A stretch of DNA of 64,000 nt from Acinetobacter boissieri (GCF_900096955.1 NZ_FMYL01000008.1:124001-188000), one strand, 5' to 3'. Numbered from the stretch's first letter, positions 27,078-36,908 are shown. A program made the numbers and translations. Notes: generated by a model not told the origin, from the letters alone.

Positions 27078-27770
27078 ATGAGCAAAAACGACAGCTTTTT
27101 ATCTAAAGAGCAAGAGAAGCTACTCAAAGCATTTCGTAAGCAAATTTCACCTGTGCAGCAACCAGAAGATCATGCAAATCAGCCTTCTAAGATAATTGCT
27201 GAAAAAGTCATTTTACCTAATGACAATGAGCTATTCCAAAATGCCATGCAAGGTGTCGAAAAGTTTGCCAAAAACAATCATGCGATGATATCTGTTAAAT
27301 CACCTAAAAAAAGACTTGATGCTCAACTACTGGCTAAACGTGCTGCTGCTGAAGGCACACATGACCATGAACTCACAGCATTATCTGATACACAAGCAAT
27401 ACTAAACCCGGTCAGCAGTCAACAAAACTTGAGCTACCGTACCACGACACTCCAACACAAAGTTTTTGATGAGCTAAAAACAGGTAAATTACGTTGGTTT
27501 GAAGCAGTAGACCTGCATGGCTGTACAGTCGAGCAAGCACGGACTGCAGTTTTAGAGATTATTCAGATTGCAAAAGCTGAAAACCAAACTGTGATCAAAA
27601 TTGTGCATGGCAAAGGCCCTGAAGCTATTTTAAAAACCTATGTAAATGGCTGGCTTAGACAACACCAAGATGTCTTGGCCTTTGTAAGTGCACCAGAAAA
27701 ACAAGGTGGTACAGGTGCTGTGCTGGTTTTAATCAAACGTAGTGTGCAGATAAAAAAAGACAAAGCATAG
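27078..27770 (+). CDS. Smr-domain protein
   Basis: Protein of 230 residues with a polar, largely disordered first half and a C-terminal Smr domain (about residues 145-225). The domain shows the signature DLHGCTVEQARTAV, then KIVHGKGPEAILK and FVSAPEKQGGTGAVLVLIKR. Stand-alone Smr proteins such as E. coli SmrA/SmrB are nucleases; SmrB cleaves mRNA at collided ribosomes. Which role applies here cannot be read from sequence. It has the DLHG motif of that group. The gene stands between the trp terminator and folE. Confidence 0.85.
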   Translation: MSKNDSFLSKEQEKLLKAFRKQISPVQQPEDHANQPSKIIAEKVILPNDNELFQNAMQGVEKFAKNNHAMISVKSPKKRLDAQLLAKRAAAEGTHDHELTALSDTQAILNPVSSQQNLSYRTTTLQHKVFDELKTGKLRWFEAVDLHGCTVEQARTAVLEIIQIAKAENQTVIKIVHGKGPEAILKTYVNGWLRQHQDVLAFVSAPEKQGGTGAVLVLIKRSVQIKKDKA

Positions 27771-27855
27771 CGCTTTTTTGAGATTGAAGCATGCGCTTAT
27801 AGAATTTTCTGTTACAATGTCGCCCTTGCTTAATCTGTGTAAGTGAACACCTGTT

Positions 27856-28410
27856 ATGTCTATGCAGCAATCCTACCAACATATACTTCAAACCATTGGC
27901 GAAGACTTAGAGCGCCCTGGGCTAAAAGACACGCCTATACGTGCGGCAAGAGCATTCTCTTATCTCACTTCTGGCTATGAAAAAAGTCTTGAAGAAGTCA
28001 CCAATAATGCGGTTTTCCCTTCAGATAATCGTGAAATGGTATTGGTTAAAAATATTGAATTTTACTCATTATGTGAGCACCATTTATTGCCATTTTATGG
28101 ACGTGTACATATTGCATATCTACCTGAAGGCAACGTATTGGGTTTATCTAAGTTTGCACGCATTACAGAAATGTTTGCTAGACGATTACAAATTCAAGAA
28201 AACCTAACCCAGCAGATTGCTGAAGCCGTTGAAAGTGTTACAGGTGCACGTGGCGTCGCTGTCGTGATTGACTCTGCACATATGTGCATGATGATGCGCG
28301 GCGTAGGTAAACAAAGCTCAACAACTCGTACAGTTTCTTTTGTAGGTGATTTTAAAGAAAATACTGAAGCACGCCGCGAGTTTTTAAGTGCTGTACCAGA
28401 AAGTTATTAA
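27856..28410 (+). CDS. folE: GTP cyclohydrolase I
   Basis: Zn enzyme of 184 residues that opens the GTP purine ring to make dihydroneopterin triphosphate, the first step to tetrahydrofolate. Zinc ligands are visible in [20 protein letters not shown] and [13 protein letters not shown]. The [15 protein letters not shown] start and [15 protein letters not shown] are also standard. An extended -10 (TGTTACAAT, ending at 27818) lies 38 bases upstream. A bidirectional terminator follows. Confidence 0.96.
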   Translation: MSMQQSYQHILQTIGEDLERPGLKDTPIRAARAFSYLTSGYEKSLEEVTNNAVFPSDNREMVLVKNIEFYSLCEHHLLPFYGRVHIAYLPEGNVLGLSKFARITEMFARRLQIQENLTQQIAEAVESVTGARGVAVVIDSAHMCMMMRGVGKQSSTTRTVSFVGDFKENTEARREFLSAVPESY

Positions 28411-28427
28411 TTCTTAGAGATAAATAA

Positions 28428-28456
28428 AAAGATAAGCGATTTGCTTATCTTTTTTT
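28428..28456. terminator. Bidirectional terminator folE / DUF817 gene
   Basis: Ten-bp stem AAAGATAAGC (28428-28437) and GCTTATCTTT (28443-28452), loop of five, T-run to the right and A-run to the left. The last codons of the minus-strand gene lie within its right arm. Confidence 0.88.
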
Positions 28457-29269
28457 ATGTCCAATAAAATGCTCTCGCATACGCCAACTACCATTAGACT
28501 GTCGTTTCCCTAACAAGACTAAAACGGAAACAAAACTCAGTAGCAGTAACAAATACCAAGAGCCAATTTTACCCAACCACACCAAACGCCAACCGTAGGC
28601 TTGGTTTGGATACACCCAAATGTCATAGAACGTACTAATATTTTCAGCAATCCAAATTAAAAATGCAAAAAACACTAAAATCGGGAGTATTGGCAACCGT
28701 ATATTGTTTTGATTCACTTTAAATAGTACTTTAGTCCGCCAAAAAATGAATATGCTCCAAATAAATAAAACACTGCGAATATCTATAATAAAAAACTTAC
28801 TCATAAAATTAATAAATGCCAAAATAGCTAAAGCACTCATATGATATAAGCGAGGTAAGCATATAAAACTGACCTCAAAAAGTCGTATCGCTCTTACAAA
28901 AAAGCTTCCCACAGCGGAATACATAAAACCTGCAAATAATGGCACAGTGAGTAATTTTAACACAGCAGGTTCGGGGTATTGCCACGAGCCAATGTGTGGT
29001 GCAGTTAAAACTAACTCCATACACATCGCCATCACATGAAATAAAGCAATCACTTTGGCTTCATTTAAAGACTCTAATTTTAAATACAACATTAAAACTT
29101 GAATCAATACCGCACAGAAAAACAAATAATCGTAACGATAAAAACCAAAATATGCCTGATCACCCATGCCTGATGTCACAGCAAAAGAAAGTAAGAGCAA
29201 AATACCAAAAAGCGCAGCCGAAATCAGACGCTGCGCTATGGTATATATAAGAGAAAAAACGTGGTTCAT
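28445..29269 (-). CDS. DUF817 family integral membrane protein
   Basis: Polytopic inner-membrane protein of 274 residues with seven or eight TM segments. The DUF817 hallmarks are visible: a stretch near residue 75 (KVIALFHVMAMCMELVLT), then IGSWQYPEPAVLKLLTVPLFAGFMYSAVGS. Function of the family (Bacillus YoaT) is unknown. Its ATG directly abuts the hemE stop codon (29269/29270), so it is co-translated with hemE. No heme-related motif can be claimed from this alone. Confidence 0.8.
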   Translation of the reverse strand: MNHVFSLIYTIAQRLISAALFGILLLLSFAVTSGMGDQAYFGFYRYDYLFFCAVLIQVLMLYLKLESLNEAKVIALFHVMAMCMELVLTAPHIGSWQYPEPAVLKLLTVPLFAGFMYSAVGSFFVRAIRLFEVSFICLPRLYHMSALAILAFINFMSKFFIIDIRSVLFIWSIFIFWRTKVLFKVNQNNIRLPILPILVFFAFLIWIAENISTFYDIWVYPNQAYGWRLVWLGKIGSWYLLLLLSFVSVLVLLGKRQSNGSWRMREHFIGHKKR

Positions 29270-30343
29270 CTAGCCGAGATACTTCGCACTGTACTCATGT
29301 ACGGTATCTACAAAAATTTTAGGCATATCAGGATTTACCCACTGAGTAATCCCATGTCCTAAATTTGCGACATAGCCTGTTTTTTCACCACCACGGTAAG
29401 CATCGTCTAACATCGCTTTGACCGCTTTTTCAATACTTTGACTCGAACCATATAACGTTGCAGGATCAAGATTTCCTTGTAATGCAATACGACCCGCCAC
29501 CTGTGCTCTTGCTTGATCAAGTTTAGTTGTCCAATCTAGACCTAAAGCATCTGCACCTGACTCAAGCATGACATCTAACCACTGCCCACCGCCCTTGGTA
29601 AATAAAATGATTGGAATACGACGGCCATCTTTTTCTCGCTTTAAACCAGACACAATTTTTGTCATATAGTTTAAAGAAAAGTCGATGTACTCACGGTGTG
29701 CCAATGCTCCACCCCAGCTATCAAAAATTTGAATTGCTTGTGCGCCTGCATCAATTTGTGCATTTAAATAGTCAATCACTGAATCTGCTAAATGATCGAG
29801 TAAAGCATGAAGTAACTCTGGTGTCTTATATAACATTTCTTTGGTATAACGGTAGTCTTTGCTTGATCCACCTTCAATCATATAAGTTGCAAGTGTCCAA
29901 GGACTACCTGAAAAACCAATTAAAGGTACATCACCCGACAACGCTGAACGAATGGTAGACACGGCATTCATCACGTAATCTAAATCGCGTTTCGCATCGA
30001 GCTTAGGTAAGTTTTTAATGTCTTGCTCTGTACGAATCACCCGACTAAATTTAGGCCCTTCCCCTGGTTCAAAATATAAACCCAAGCCAAGCGCATCTGG
30101 AATGGTTAAAATATCTGAAAATAAAATTGCAGCATCTAAATCGTAACGACGTAAGGGTTGCAATGTTACTTCGCATGCAAGTTCTGTATTTTTACACAAG
30201 GATAAAAAATCACCTGCTTTTGCTCGAGTCTCACGATATTCAGGCAAATAGCGGCCTGCTTGGCGCATCATCCAAATAGGTGTGGTATCTATAGGCTCAC
30301 GTAATAATGCACGTAAAAAACGATCATTTTTTAATTCAGTCAT
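29270..30343 (-). CDS. hemE: Uroporphyrinogen decarboxylase
   Basis: Cytoplasmic TIM-barrel enzyme of 357 residues that converts uroporphyrinogen III to coproporphyrinogen III in heme synthesis. It has the N-terminal signature [17 protein letters not shown] (about residues 22-38). [19 protein letters not shown] is the second PROSITE-type motif, and [12 protein letters not shown] is near the end. Length is normal. It leads a two-gene minus-strand unit with the DUF817 gene. Confidence 0.97.
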   Translation of the reverse strand: MTELKNDRFLRALLREPIDTTPIWMMRQAGRYLPEYRETRAKAGDFLSLCKNTELACEVTLQPLRRYDLDAAILFSDILTIPDALGLGLYFEPGEGPKFSRVIRTEQDIKNLPKLDAKRDLDYVMNAVSTIRSALSGDVPLIGFSGSPWTLATYMIEGGSSKDYRYTKEMLYKTPELLHALLDHLADSVIDYLNAQIDAGAQAIQIFDSWGGALAHREYIDFSLNYMTKIVSGLKREKDGRRIPIILFTKGGGQWLDVMLESGADALGLDWTTKLDQARAQVAGRIALQGNLDPATLYGSSQSIEKAVKAMLDDAYRGGEKTGYVANLGHGITQWVNPDMPKIFVDTVHEYSAKYLG

Positions 30344-30523
30344 GCCCTTTCCAACGGCTTATTCATTTATAACCTATCATAGCAAAAACTGCTTTAATTA
30401 GATAACAGGGCCTTACGATACTTAGCATTGATATTATATATGCACAAAATAGTTGATGCATGATATTTTAAACTCTGTAATACTAACTATGATTCATAAC
30501 ACTATAATTCTAAGGTTTAATTC

Positions 30524-31753
30524 ATGCTCGTTCGTTCAATACTCGCTGTGAGCCTAAGCTATATTATGTGCCAAGCAGCATTTGCCGTATCTCAAGATAC
30601 TCAAGCAATGACAGATGCTTCAGCAGTTGCATCTACACCTGTCGCCGACCCTATAGACCCTTTAACGCTAGACAATAAAGGTGCTTCACAGATCATGGCA
30701 GATCAACAACTTTCTAATACAAGTGCTTCTGAAGTTCAAATTAGTACTGAAGAACAAAAACATTTAGATAACGTCTCACATACTGCACAAACGATTGATG
30801 CTGGTCCAGAAAAACAAAATAATACAAAATCAGTTGGAAAAGCTGAAAAAGGTAATTGGACATTAGATGGCCTAAACAACAGTGAGTGGACCCCAAGCCT
30901 TGGACGTGGTCAATTTCCTGCGTATGCGCGCGCGCAAGTCATGCTAAACAATGCACATGCTTCTCCGGGTGCAATTGATGGCTCTAGTGGTAAAAACATG
31001 CTCAAAGCCATTGCCTCTTTTCAACAAATGCAAGGTTTACAAACCACAGGTGCTTTAGATCAAGATACTTGGAATGCTTTGATTGCTTTACAAGACAAAC
31101 CTGCTTTTCAAGAATACACCATTACTGAAAATGACCTCAAAGGTCCTTATGCCAAAGAAATTCCACACGACTATGCACTACAAGCAAAAATGAAAGGCTT
31201 GTACTACACCCGCGTTACCGAAATGCTGGGTGAAAAGTTCCATATGGATGAAGCATTTCTTAAACAGCTGAATCCCAAAGCTGACTTCAATAAATTAGGC
31301 CAAAAAGTTATTGTGACTAATGTACGTAACAATTTATCTGAAGATATTCACTTAATTGTTGCGCATAAAGGTGCAAAGCAACTGTACTTATTTAACTCAA
31401 AAAATCAAATGGTTGGTTCATTTCCTGCAACGATTGGTAGCTCAGATACACCATCACCTACAGGCGTGTATAAAGTAACAGGTGTGACACCAAACCCTTG
31501 GTATAGTTACTCACCAAGTAATTTCGTACAAGGAAAAAATTTACAACCACTTTCATTACCACCTGGCCCAAATGCTCCAGTCGGTAATATTTGGATTGGT
31601 CTTAGCAAGCGCTCATTTGGTATTCATGGTACACCAAACCCATCGACCATTTCTAAAACTGCATCTCATGGATGTATTCGTTTAACGAATTGGGATGCCA
31701 ATGATTTAGGCCGCAAGGTTAAAGCAGGTGCTGTCGTTAAATTTTTAGAGTAA
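30524..31753 (+). CDS. Periplasmic L,D-transpeptidase (YkuD) with peptidoglycan-binding domain
   Basis: Secreted enzyme of 409 residues that would form 3-3 peptidoglycan cross-links or attach proteins to the wall. A signal peptide ends near QAAFA (about residue 22). A Ser/Thr-rich linker runs to about 110, then a PG_binding_1 domain (about 130-195, YARAQVMLNNAHASPGAIDG). The YkuD domain spans about 270-408, with HLIVAHKGAKQLYLF at its start and the active site SFGIHGT...SHGCIRLTNWD (Cys about 386). This resembles the periplasmic LdtJ class of Acinetobacter, but the exact orthologue is not certain. It is a monocistronic gene with its own terminator. Confidence 0.9.
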   Translation: MLVRSILAVSLSYIMCQAAFAVSQDTQAMTDASAVASTPVADPIDPLTLDNKGASQIMADQQLSNTSASEVQISTEEQKHLDNVSHTAQTIDAGPEKQNNTKSVGKAEKGNWTLDGLNNSEWTPSLGRGQFPAYARAQVMLNNAHASPGAIDGSSGKNMLKAIASFQQMQGLQTTGALDQDTWNALIALQDKPAFQEYTITENDLKGPYAKEIPHDYALQAKMKGLYYTRVTEMLGEKFHMDEAFLKQLNPKADFNKLGQKVIVTNVRNNLSEDIHLIVAHKGAKQLYLFNSKNQMVGSFPATIGSSDTPSPTGVYKVTGVTPNPWYSYSPSNFVQGKNLQPLSLPPGPNAPVGNIWIGLSKRSFGIHGTPNPSTISKTASHGCIRLTNWDANDLGRKVKAGAVVKFLE

Positions 31754-31762
31754 TTTCTAATT

Positions 31763-31790
31763 AAAGCGCTCAATACTAGAGCGCTTTTTT
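31763..31790 (+). terminator. Terminator of the L,D-transpeptidase gene
   Basis: AAAGCGCTC (31763-31771) and GAGCGCTTT (31779-31787) with a seven-base loop, T-run after it. Confidence 0.92.
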
Positions 31791-31822
31791 CTATCCATAA
31801 CAAATATTAGTTTAGACATCTT

Positions 31823-32584
31823 ATGAAAAAAAATAACTTTCCCAAAATACTCAGTACATTATTTTTTAGCTTATATATCTCTGCAACTACATATGCTAAA
31901 GCAGCACCCGACTGTAACGTTCAGCAATATCAAATGGCATTAAAATATCAACAAGGTTCACCTGAAATTCAAGCATTGCAACGACAAAGCTATCTATTAG
32001 CCACACTACGTATTCAACAATATTTAGAGCAGAACCCTCAAACCACTAAACCACTTGCTGTAGTCACCGACTTAGACGAAACAGTACTTGATAATAGTGC
32101 TTTATTGGCAAGAGATACTTTAGCGTGTCATGACTGGTCTACTTGGGATACATGGTCTGCATGGGAAAAAAATGGTACGCCTACACTCATTGCTGGGAGT
32201 TTAGATTTTTTTAATTTTCTAAATGACAAAGGCATAAAAATATTCTATGTCTCTGATCGAAGTGATGAAAACAAAACTACAACGCTTGCCACATTAAAAC
32301 AGCTTCAATTACCACAAGTAAATGCAGATCAGGTATTACTGCTTGGGCCAGAAAAACAAAAACGACGTGATGCCATTACAGCTCAGGGTTACCAAATTAT
32401 TATGCTACTTGGTGACACTTTACACGATTTCTCAAATGACTTTAGTAGTAAGCAGAATAAGTCTGAAGGCTTAGCCGCTGTAGAAAAGAATAAAGCACAT
32501 TTTGGTACAGATTGGATTGTCTTACCGAATGCAAGTTACGGAAATTGGCACAAAAACACATTAAATATATGGCAAGGCCATTAA
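31823..32584 (+). CDS. Secreted HAD-family acid phosphatase (class B / e(P4)-like)
   Basis: Exported phosphatase of 253 residues. A signal peptide (about residues 1-27, ending near YAKAA) has no lipobox, unlike Haemophilus lipoprotein e(P4). The HAD catalytic motif is VVTDLDETVLDNS (nucleophile Asp about 83). Other HAD motifs are FYVSDRSDE and IIMLLGDTLHDFSNDF. Such enzymes remove phosphate from nucleotides or other esters in the periplasm. It is not part of an operon and is followed by a bidirectional terminator. No Pho box was seen in front of it. Confidence 0.88.
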   Translation: MKKNNFPKILSTLFFSLYISATTYAKAAPDCNVQQYQMALKYQQGSPEIQALQRQSYLLATLRIQQYLEQNPQTTKPLAVVTDLDETVLDNSALLARDTLACHDWSTWDTWSAWEKNGTPTLIAGSLDFFNFLNDKGIKIFYVSDRSDENKTTTLATLKQLQLPQVNADQVLLLGPEKQKRRDAITAQGYQIIMLLGDTLHDFSNDFSSKQNKSEGLAAVEKNKAHFGTDWIVLPNASYGNWHKNTLNIWQGH

Positions 32585-32616
32585 AAAAAGCAGTTCTTTA
32601 AGAACTGCTTTTTTTG
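32583..32616. terminator. Bidirectional terminator phosphatase gene / sohB
   Basis: AGCAGTTC (32589-32596) and GAACTGCT (32602-32609) around TTTAA, A-run on the left and T-run on the right. Confidence 0.92.
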
Positions 32617-32627
32617 AGAAAAAATAG

Positions 32628-33563
32628 TTAAATTTTAGTTTGGCTAGCTTTAAATACACTATCTACGAGTTTGTTAAGTACTACAGGTACAACTTCATCA
32701 GCCATTTGTGCAGCCTGTAAACCTAATTTTTCACCTAAAGTTGGTTTAGTACGTGTACTTAACAAATACACATCATGTTCACTCATTAGATTTAATAAAA
32801 CAGTATCTGATGTCTGTAGTTGATCAACCAATTTTAGACCTAAAGCCTGCTCTCCATACCAATGCTCACCCGTTGCTACTTGCTCAACATTAAGCTGAGG
32901 ACGGTATTTCTCTACAAATAATTTAAATAACTCATGAGTTTCTTGTAGCTCTTGCTTAAATTTTGCTTTGCCTTCTTCTGTATTTTCACCAAATACAGTG
33001 ACAGTACGTTTATATTCACCTGCAGTATATTGCTCAAAATCTACATTTTTTTCTTTTAATAAGCGATTAAAATTTGGAATTTGTGCCACAACACCAATTG
33101 AACCTAATATAGCAAATGGAGATGCTATAATTTCATTAGCGACACAAGCCATCATATAACCACCGCTAGCTGCTACTTTGTCTACACATATGGTGACATG
33201 AAAGCCCGCATCTCTTAAACGAGCAACCTGAGCAGCAGCAAGACCATAACCATGCACTACACCACCGGGGCTTTCTAAACGTAGAAGAATACGGTCTTTC
33301 CCTGCCGTTGCCGTTGCAATAATTAAAGTAATTTCTTCTCTAAAGCTAGTCACAGCAGAGGCTTGTACATCACCTTTAAAATCTAAAACAAAAACCCGTT
33401 CTTTACTTTTTTTGCCTGCCGATTTTTTAGATTTTATCAGCTTAAACAGTGAAAATTTTTGCTCAGGTTTAATGACTTTAATTTTCTTTTTTTGGGTGTC
33501 TAAACGCTCATTTAAATGCGTAACAGAAATCTCTGCAGGCAGTTTTGGCAACTGAAATAACAT
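32628..33563 (-). CDS. sohB: S49-family peptidase, SohB-like
   Basis: Serine peptidase of 311 residues related to SohB and SppA. The S49 core shows LLRLESPGGVVHGYGLAAAQVARLR, the catalytic Ser in DKVAASGGYMMACVA (about residue 157), and the Lys of the Ser-Lys dyad in TAGEYKRTVT (about 209). LNEIIASPFAILGSIGVV lines the active site. The N-terminal TM segment of E. coli SohB is not visible; the protein starts with a basic region KKIKVIKPEQKF and KSKKSAGKKSKER. Either the start is elsewhere or the protein is soluble or peripherally bound. Confidence 0.85.
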   Translation of the reverse strand: MLFQLPKLPAEISVTHLNERLDTQKKKIKVIKPEQKFSLFKLIKSKKSAGKKSKERVFVLDFKGDVQASAVTSFREEITLIIATATAGKDRILLRLESPGGVVHGYGLAAAQVARLRDAGFHVTICVDKVAASGGYMMACVANEIIASPFAILGSIGVVAQIPNFNRLLKEKNVDFEQYTAGEYKRTVTVFGENTEEGKAKFKQELQETHELFKLFVEKYRPQLNVEQVATGEHWYGEQALGLKLVDQLQTSDTVLLNLMSEHDVYLLSTRTKPTLGEKLGLQAAQMADEVVPVVLNKLVDSVFKASQTKI

Positions 33564-33697
33564 ATATCCGCCTAATTTTAAAATACTGTTGATTGTATAT
33601 TTAATATGGACTCTTTTATTGAAAAATCAAGCACTCATCTCATTACACATACTGAAATAATACATTTTATACTTTCACTCAAGCGCTTATTCAATAA

Positions 33698-33721
33698 AAA
33701 ACCCCACATCTTGTGTGGGGT
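33698..33721 (-). terminator. Terminator of pit
   Basis: ACCCCACA (33701-33708) and TGTGGGGT (33714-33721) with a five-base loop; the A-run at its left gives the T-run on the minus strand. Confidence 0.9.
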
Positions 33722-33741
33722 ATATAAACAATAAACTATGA

Positions 33742-35370
33742 TTAGAAAATATGTAAAAACAACCAGTATAACCCGCCAGACAAACAAATTGTCACAGGTA
33801 AGGTCAGCACCCAAGCAGATAAAATATTTCGAATCGTTGCCCACTGTAAGCCAGATTTATTGGCAACCATTGTACCTGCTACCGCACTATTTAGAACATG
33901 CGTGGTTGATACTGGCATACCTAAACCATCTGCTGCTGCAATGGTTGTCATAGCAACAAGTTCGGCAGACATACCTTGGCCATAAGTCATATGGTTTTTA
34001 CCAATACGCTCACCGACAGTCACAACAATACGTTTCCAACCCACCATCGTACCTAGGCCAAGTGCTAAAGCAACAGCAACTTTTACCCATGTTGGAATAT
34101 ACTGTAAGAAACTGTCTAATCCTTTTTGGTATGCTTTGACTGTTTTTTGCTGTTCAGCAGTCCATTCTGGTAATGCTTTTTGCTTACTCAATGCCTTTAA
34201 CGTGGCAGTATTTAAATACATTTCATTACGTAAGTCTGCAACTGTATGCTCTGGTACATCTTTTAATGACTGGTAAGGCGCAAGTGTTTGTCCAACATAT
34301 GCTGTCATTGTCGCTAGAGCGGGCACAACTTCAGGCGTGATATGTTTATCTTGAATATAATGTGTGAGTACATTTCGAGCCGTATTTACATCAGATATTG
34401 GCTGTTGTTTCACCGACATCACCAATGCTGTTTCACTTGAAAGTGTTTTAAACTGCTGAAACTGATCGCTGTCTAAATTTTTATTTAAAGAATATGCCAA
34501 TGGTACTAAACCAATCAAAATCAGCATAATCAAACCCATGCCTTTTTGACCATCGTTAGAGCCATGCGCAAAACTTACCCCAGTACAGGTAAAAATAAGT
34601 AAAGCACGAATGACAGGTGGTGGTGGTTCTGTGCCTTTTGGTGGTTGAAAAAGTGCTAATTGTTTCTTTAAGAAAAATTTAACCAATAAAAATACAATCG
34701 CAGCAAATACAAAACCAACTAAAGGTGAAATAAGTAATGCTTTACCTACTTTCAGCACTTGCTCCATATCAATACCACTACTTTGTACATTTGCAGCGGT
34801 ATTCAGCAAGTAATTCATAATCCCCACGCCCAAAATAGAGCCAATCAGGGTATGTGAACTTGATGCAGGAATTCCAAAGTACCACGTACCTAAATTCCAA
34901 ACAATTGCAGCAATTAACAATGCAAATACCATCGCAAATCCAGCGCCAGTACCTACATTCATAATCATTTCAACAGGCAGTAATGCAATAATGCCGTAAG
35001 CTACTGCACCGCTTGCCAACAAAACACCCAAAAAATTACAAAAACCTGCCCACATCACTGCAACAGGTGCAGGTAATGCATTGGTATAAATGACGGTTGC
35101 AACTGCATTGGCTGTATCGTGGAAGCCATTTACAAACTCAAAACCAAGCGCAATAAATAAAGCTGTAGACAGCAAAATGACTGAATACAAACTCAGTGGC
35201 GGTACGCTTGAAAGATCGCTGTGCAATTGGAACCCAATGTAAATGAGCGTTGCTATCACGATCGTTAAGAATACTGGCTTAAAAAACTTTGGCGTTGGGA
35301 CATTTACATTTTTTGGCAGCTCTGATGCGAGTAGCGTAGAATTGTCTTGATGTGTTTTTTGCTGATTCAT
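33742..35370 (-). CDS. pit: Low-affinity inorganic phosphate transporter (PHO4/Pit family)
   Basis: Inner-membrane phosphate symporter of 542 residues with about 12 TM segments. The two PHO4 inverted repeats are clear. The first carries GFEFVNGFHDTANAVATVIY with ASSSHTLIGS, and the second carries FAHGSNDGQKGMG with MPVSTTHVLNSAVAGT. A long soluble loop lies between about residues 295 and 440. It differs from metal-phosphate E. coli PitA mainly in this loop. It is alone in its unit. A near-perfect Pho box lies 51-68 bases upstream, pointing to PhoB control. Confidence 0.93.
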   Translation of the reverse strand: MNQQKTHQDNSTLLASELPKNVNVPTPKFFKPVFLTIVIATLIYIGFQLHSDLSSVPPLSLYSVILLSTALFIALGFEFVNGFHDTANAVATVIYTNALPAPVAVMWAGFCNFLGVLLASGAVAYGIIALLPVEMIMNVGTGAGFAMVFALLIAAIVWNLGTWYFGIPASSSHTLIGSILGVGIMNYLLNTAANVQSSGIDMEQVLKVGKALLISPLVGFVFAAIVFLLVKFFLKKQLALFQPPKGTEPPPPVIRALLIFTCTGVSFAHGSNDGQKGMGLIMLILIGLVPLAYSLNKNLDSDQFQQFKTLSSETALVMSVKQQPISDVNTARNVLTHYIQDKHITPEVVPALATMTAYVGQTLAPYQSLKDVPEHTVADLRNEMYLNTATLKALSKQKALPEWTAEQQKTVKAYQKGLDSFLQYIPTWVKVAVALALGLGTMVGWKRIVVTVGERIGKNHMTYGQGMSAELVAMTTIAAADGLGMPVSTTHVLNSAVAGTMVANKSGLQWATIRNILSAWVLTLPVTICLSGGLYWLFLHIF

Positions 35371-35971
35371 ACGGCCAAAATAATAGACTCTATAAGATGC
35401 GCATATTGTTCACCCTAATTATGACAGTTATATGACAAAAACTTTACAGACGTGAGCGCTCTTGCCTATTTGCTTTTAAAAAAAGCAATAAACACAAGAT
35501 ATGAAATAAGACGAAATTATTAGTGCTCAGTTTTTAATACATTTTTTGGCTGTAAAGTGTCCTAATCAGCAAATTTACGTTTTCTTAACCTATACAAAAG
35601 ATGTTGCAATATCATTAACTACACTTTAATTAATCTACTGCATTTTATTACACAGAAATTTTATAAAACATAGTTTTGCAATCGCTATAAACTTAAGTTT
35701 CAGTTTCATAAATATATGAGAATATTGAAACTACACTGCTTATATACCTACCTCACTGACGTGTAGAACAATTTGCTAACACTGTCTCAATAAAACTGTT
35801 AGAAGTCATTTACAAAAACAAGCCATATACATGGTAGTCAAAATTAAATAACGCTCCTCTAACTTAAGAAATATTAGAAAATATACATATTTATAATCTG
35901 TATATTTTATAGATTTTGATAATTTTTTAATTTTTTTTGAATATAAGGCAATCTAAAACATGAGAATATTT
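35371..35971. other. Intergenic region between pit and the T6SS operon
   Basis: About 600 bases without a gene; AT-rich. It holds a Pho box in front of pit. An inverted repeat AAAATATACA (35878-35887) / TGTATATTTT (35899-35908) could stop the T6SS transcript. A seven-base repeat AGTTTCA/TGAAACT lies at 35702-35732, with no assigned role. Confidence 0.6.
35421..35438 (-). promoter_or_regulatory. Pho box upstream of pit
   Basis: Minus strand reads TTGTCATATAACTGTCAT; it matches the PhoB direct-repeat consensus CTGTCATAWAWCTGTCAY except for the first base. Confidence 0.75.
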
Positions 35972-36907
35972 TCACATTTTAGCCGCACCTTCAAGAATAA
36001 GACTTTCTGCAGTTTCTTTCGTTTTTTTGAGTCCAGGCATACGATATTCAGTATGGCCATAGTCTTTTATTGATGTCCAACGCCCACCCCAAGTTAAACC
36101 AACAGACTCTGCAACTTCACCATAAAGTTGGTATCCACGCCATGCCCAAGGATCACGCTCAGAAATAATCACTTTCCCATTTCGCTTAAATGCAATGTCA
36201 GCAGCAAGACCAAATTGATGATAACTTTGATATGCTTTAGCTCTAGTTGTATTTGTATCTCCTGATAAAAGATTTTGACGATCAGGACTACGGTATCCCT
36301 CTAGTAAAACTAACTCATAATCATAACGATCTCTCATTATCTTGAATACCATCAACAAACGTTGCTTGTAACGTGGATTCATGTTCTCCCATTTACGATC
36401 AACCATTTTAGTATCAAAGCCACCATGTACGTCATCAACAATTAATGAATTTTTTGGGTTTTGATGATTCACTCGATATTCTTGCTCCAATCGCATCGCT
36501 TGTACAATCGCTTCATCAACCAGTTTTTCGTCAACCTCTGAAGGTGGGTTCAGCATTTCACCATTTAAAAGAGTATAAATTTGAGGGTCAACTTCTTTTA
36601 AATAATTTGCTTCAATACGTGTTGGATCAATTGTACGAGTTAAAGAAAACACCACGATACTACCTAAAAGAAAAAAACCAGTAATCAAAATCCCCCATTG
36701 TTGTAAATACCAATGTTTTTGTGTTTGTTGTGATGACATTGCATAATTCATTTTCTTTGAAAAATTACAAATACTCATCCGTCTTTTTTTTATTCTTGGC
36801 ATGATTGAATAAAAAAAACTTTGTGTTTTAACACGTAACTCATGCGAGCTAAATAGGCTCAAAACAACGGCTAAAATTAAAAAGCTACAAATAACAAATA
36901 CAATCAT
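35972..36907 (-). CDS. tagX: TagX, T6SS-associated peptidoglycan endopeptidase (M15/VanY fold)
   Basis: Inner-membrane-anchored zinc peptidase of 311 residues. TM1 (about 2-18) and TM2 (about 71-89) flank a short loop, and the catalytic domain follows TM2 in the periplasm. Zinc ligands fit His230 and Asp237 in SYHQFGLAADIAF and His285 in DYGHTEYR. YRSPDRQ at 205-211 is typical of the family. In Acinetobacter, TagX cleaves peptide stems so that the T6SS can pass the cell wall. It is the last gene of the T6SS operon and follows the previous gene after one base. Confidence 0.9.
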   Translation of the reverse strand: MIVFVICSFLILAVVLSLFSSHELRVKTQSFFYSIMPRIKKRRMSICNFSKKMNYAMSSQQTQKHWYLQQWGILITGFFLLGSIVVFSLTRTIDPTRIEANYLKEVDPQIYTLLNGEMLNPPSEVDEKLVDEAIVQAMRLEQEYRVNHQNPKNSLIVDDVHGGFDTKMVDRKWENMNPRYKQRLLMVFKIMRDRYDYELVLLEGYRSPDRQNLLSGDTNTTRAKAYQSYHQFGLAADIAFKRNGKVIISERDPWAWRGYQLYGEVAESVGLTWGGRWTSIKDYGHTEYRMPGLKKTKETAESLILEGAAKM

Positions 36908-36908
36908 A

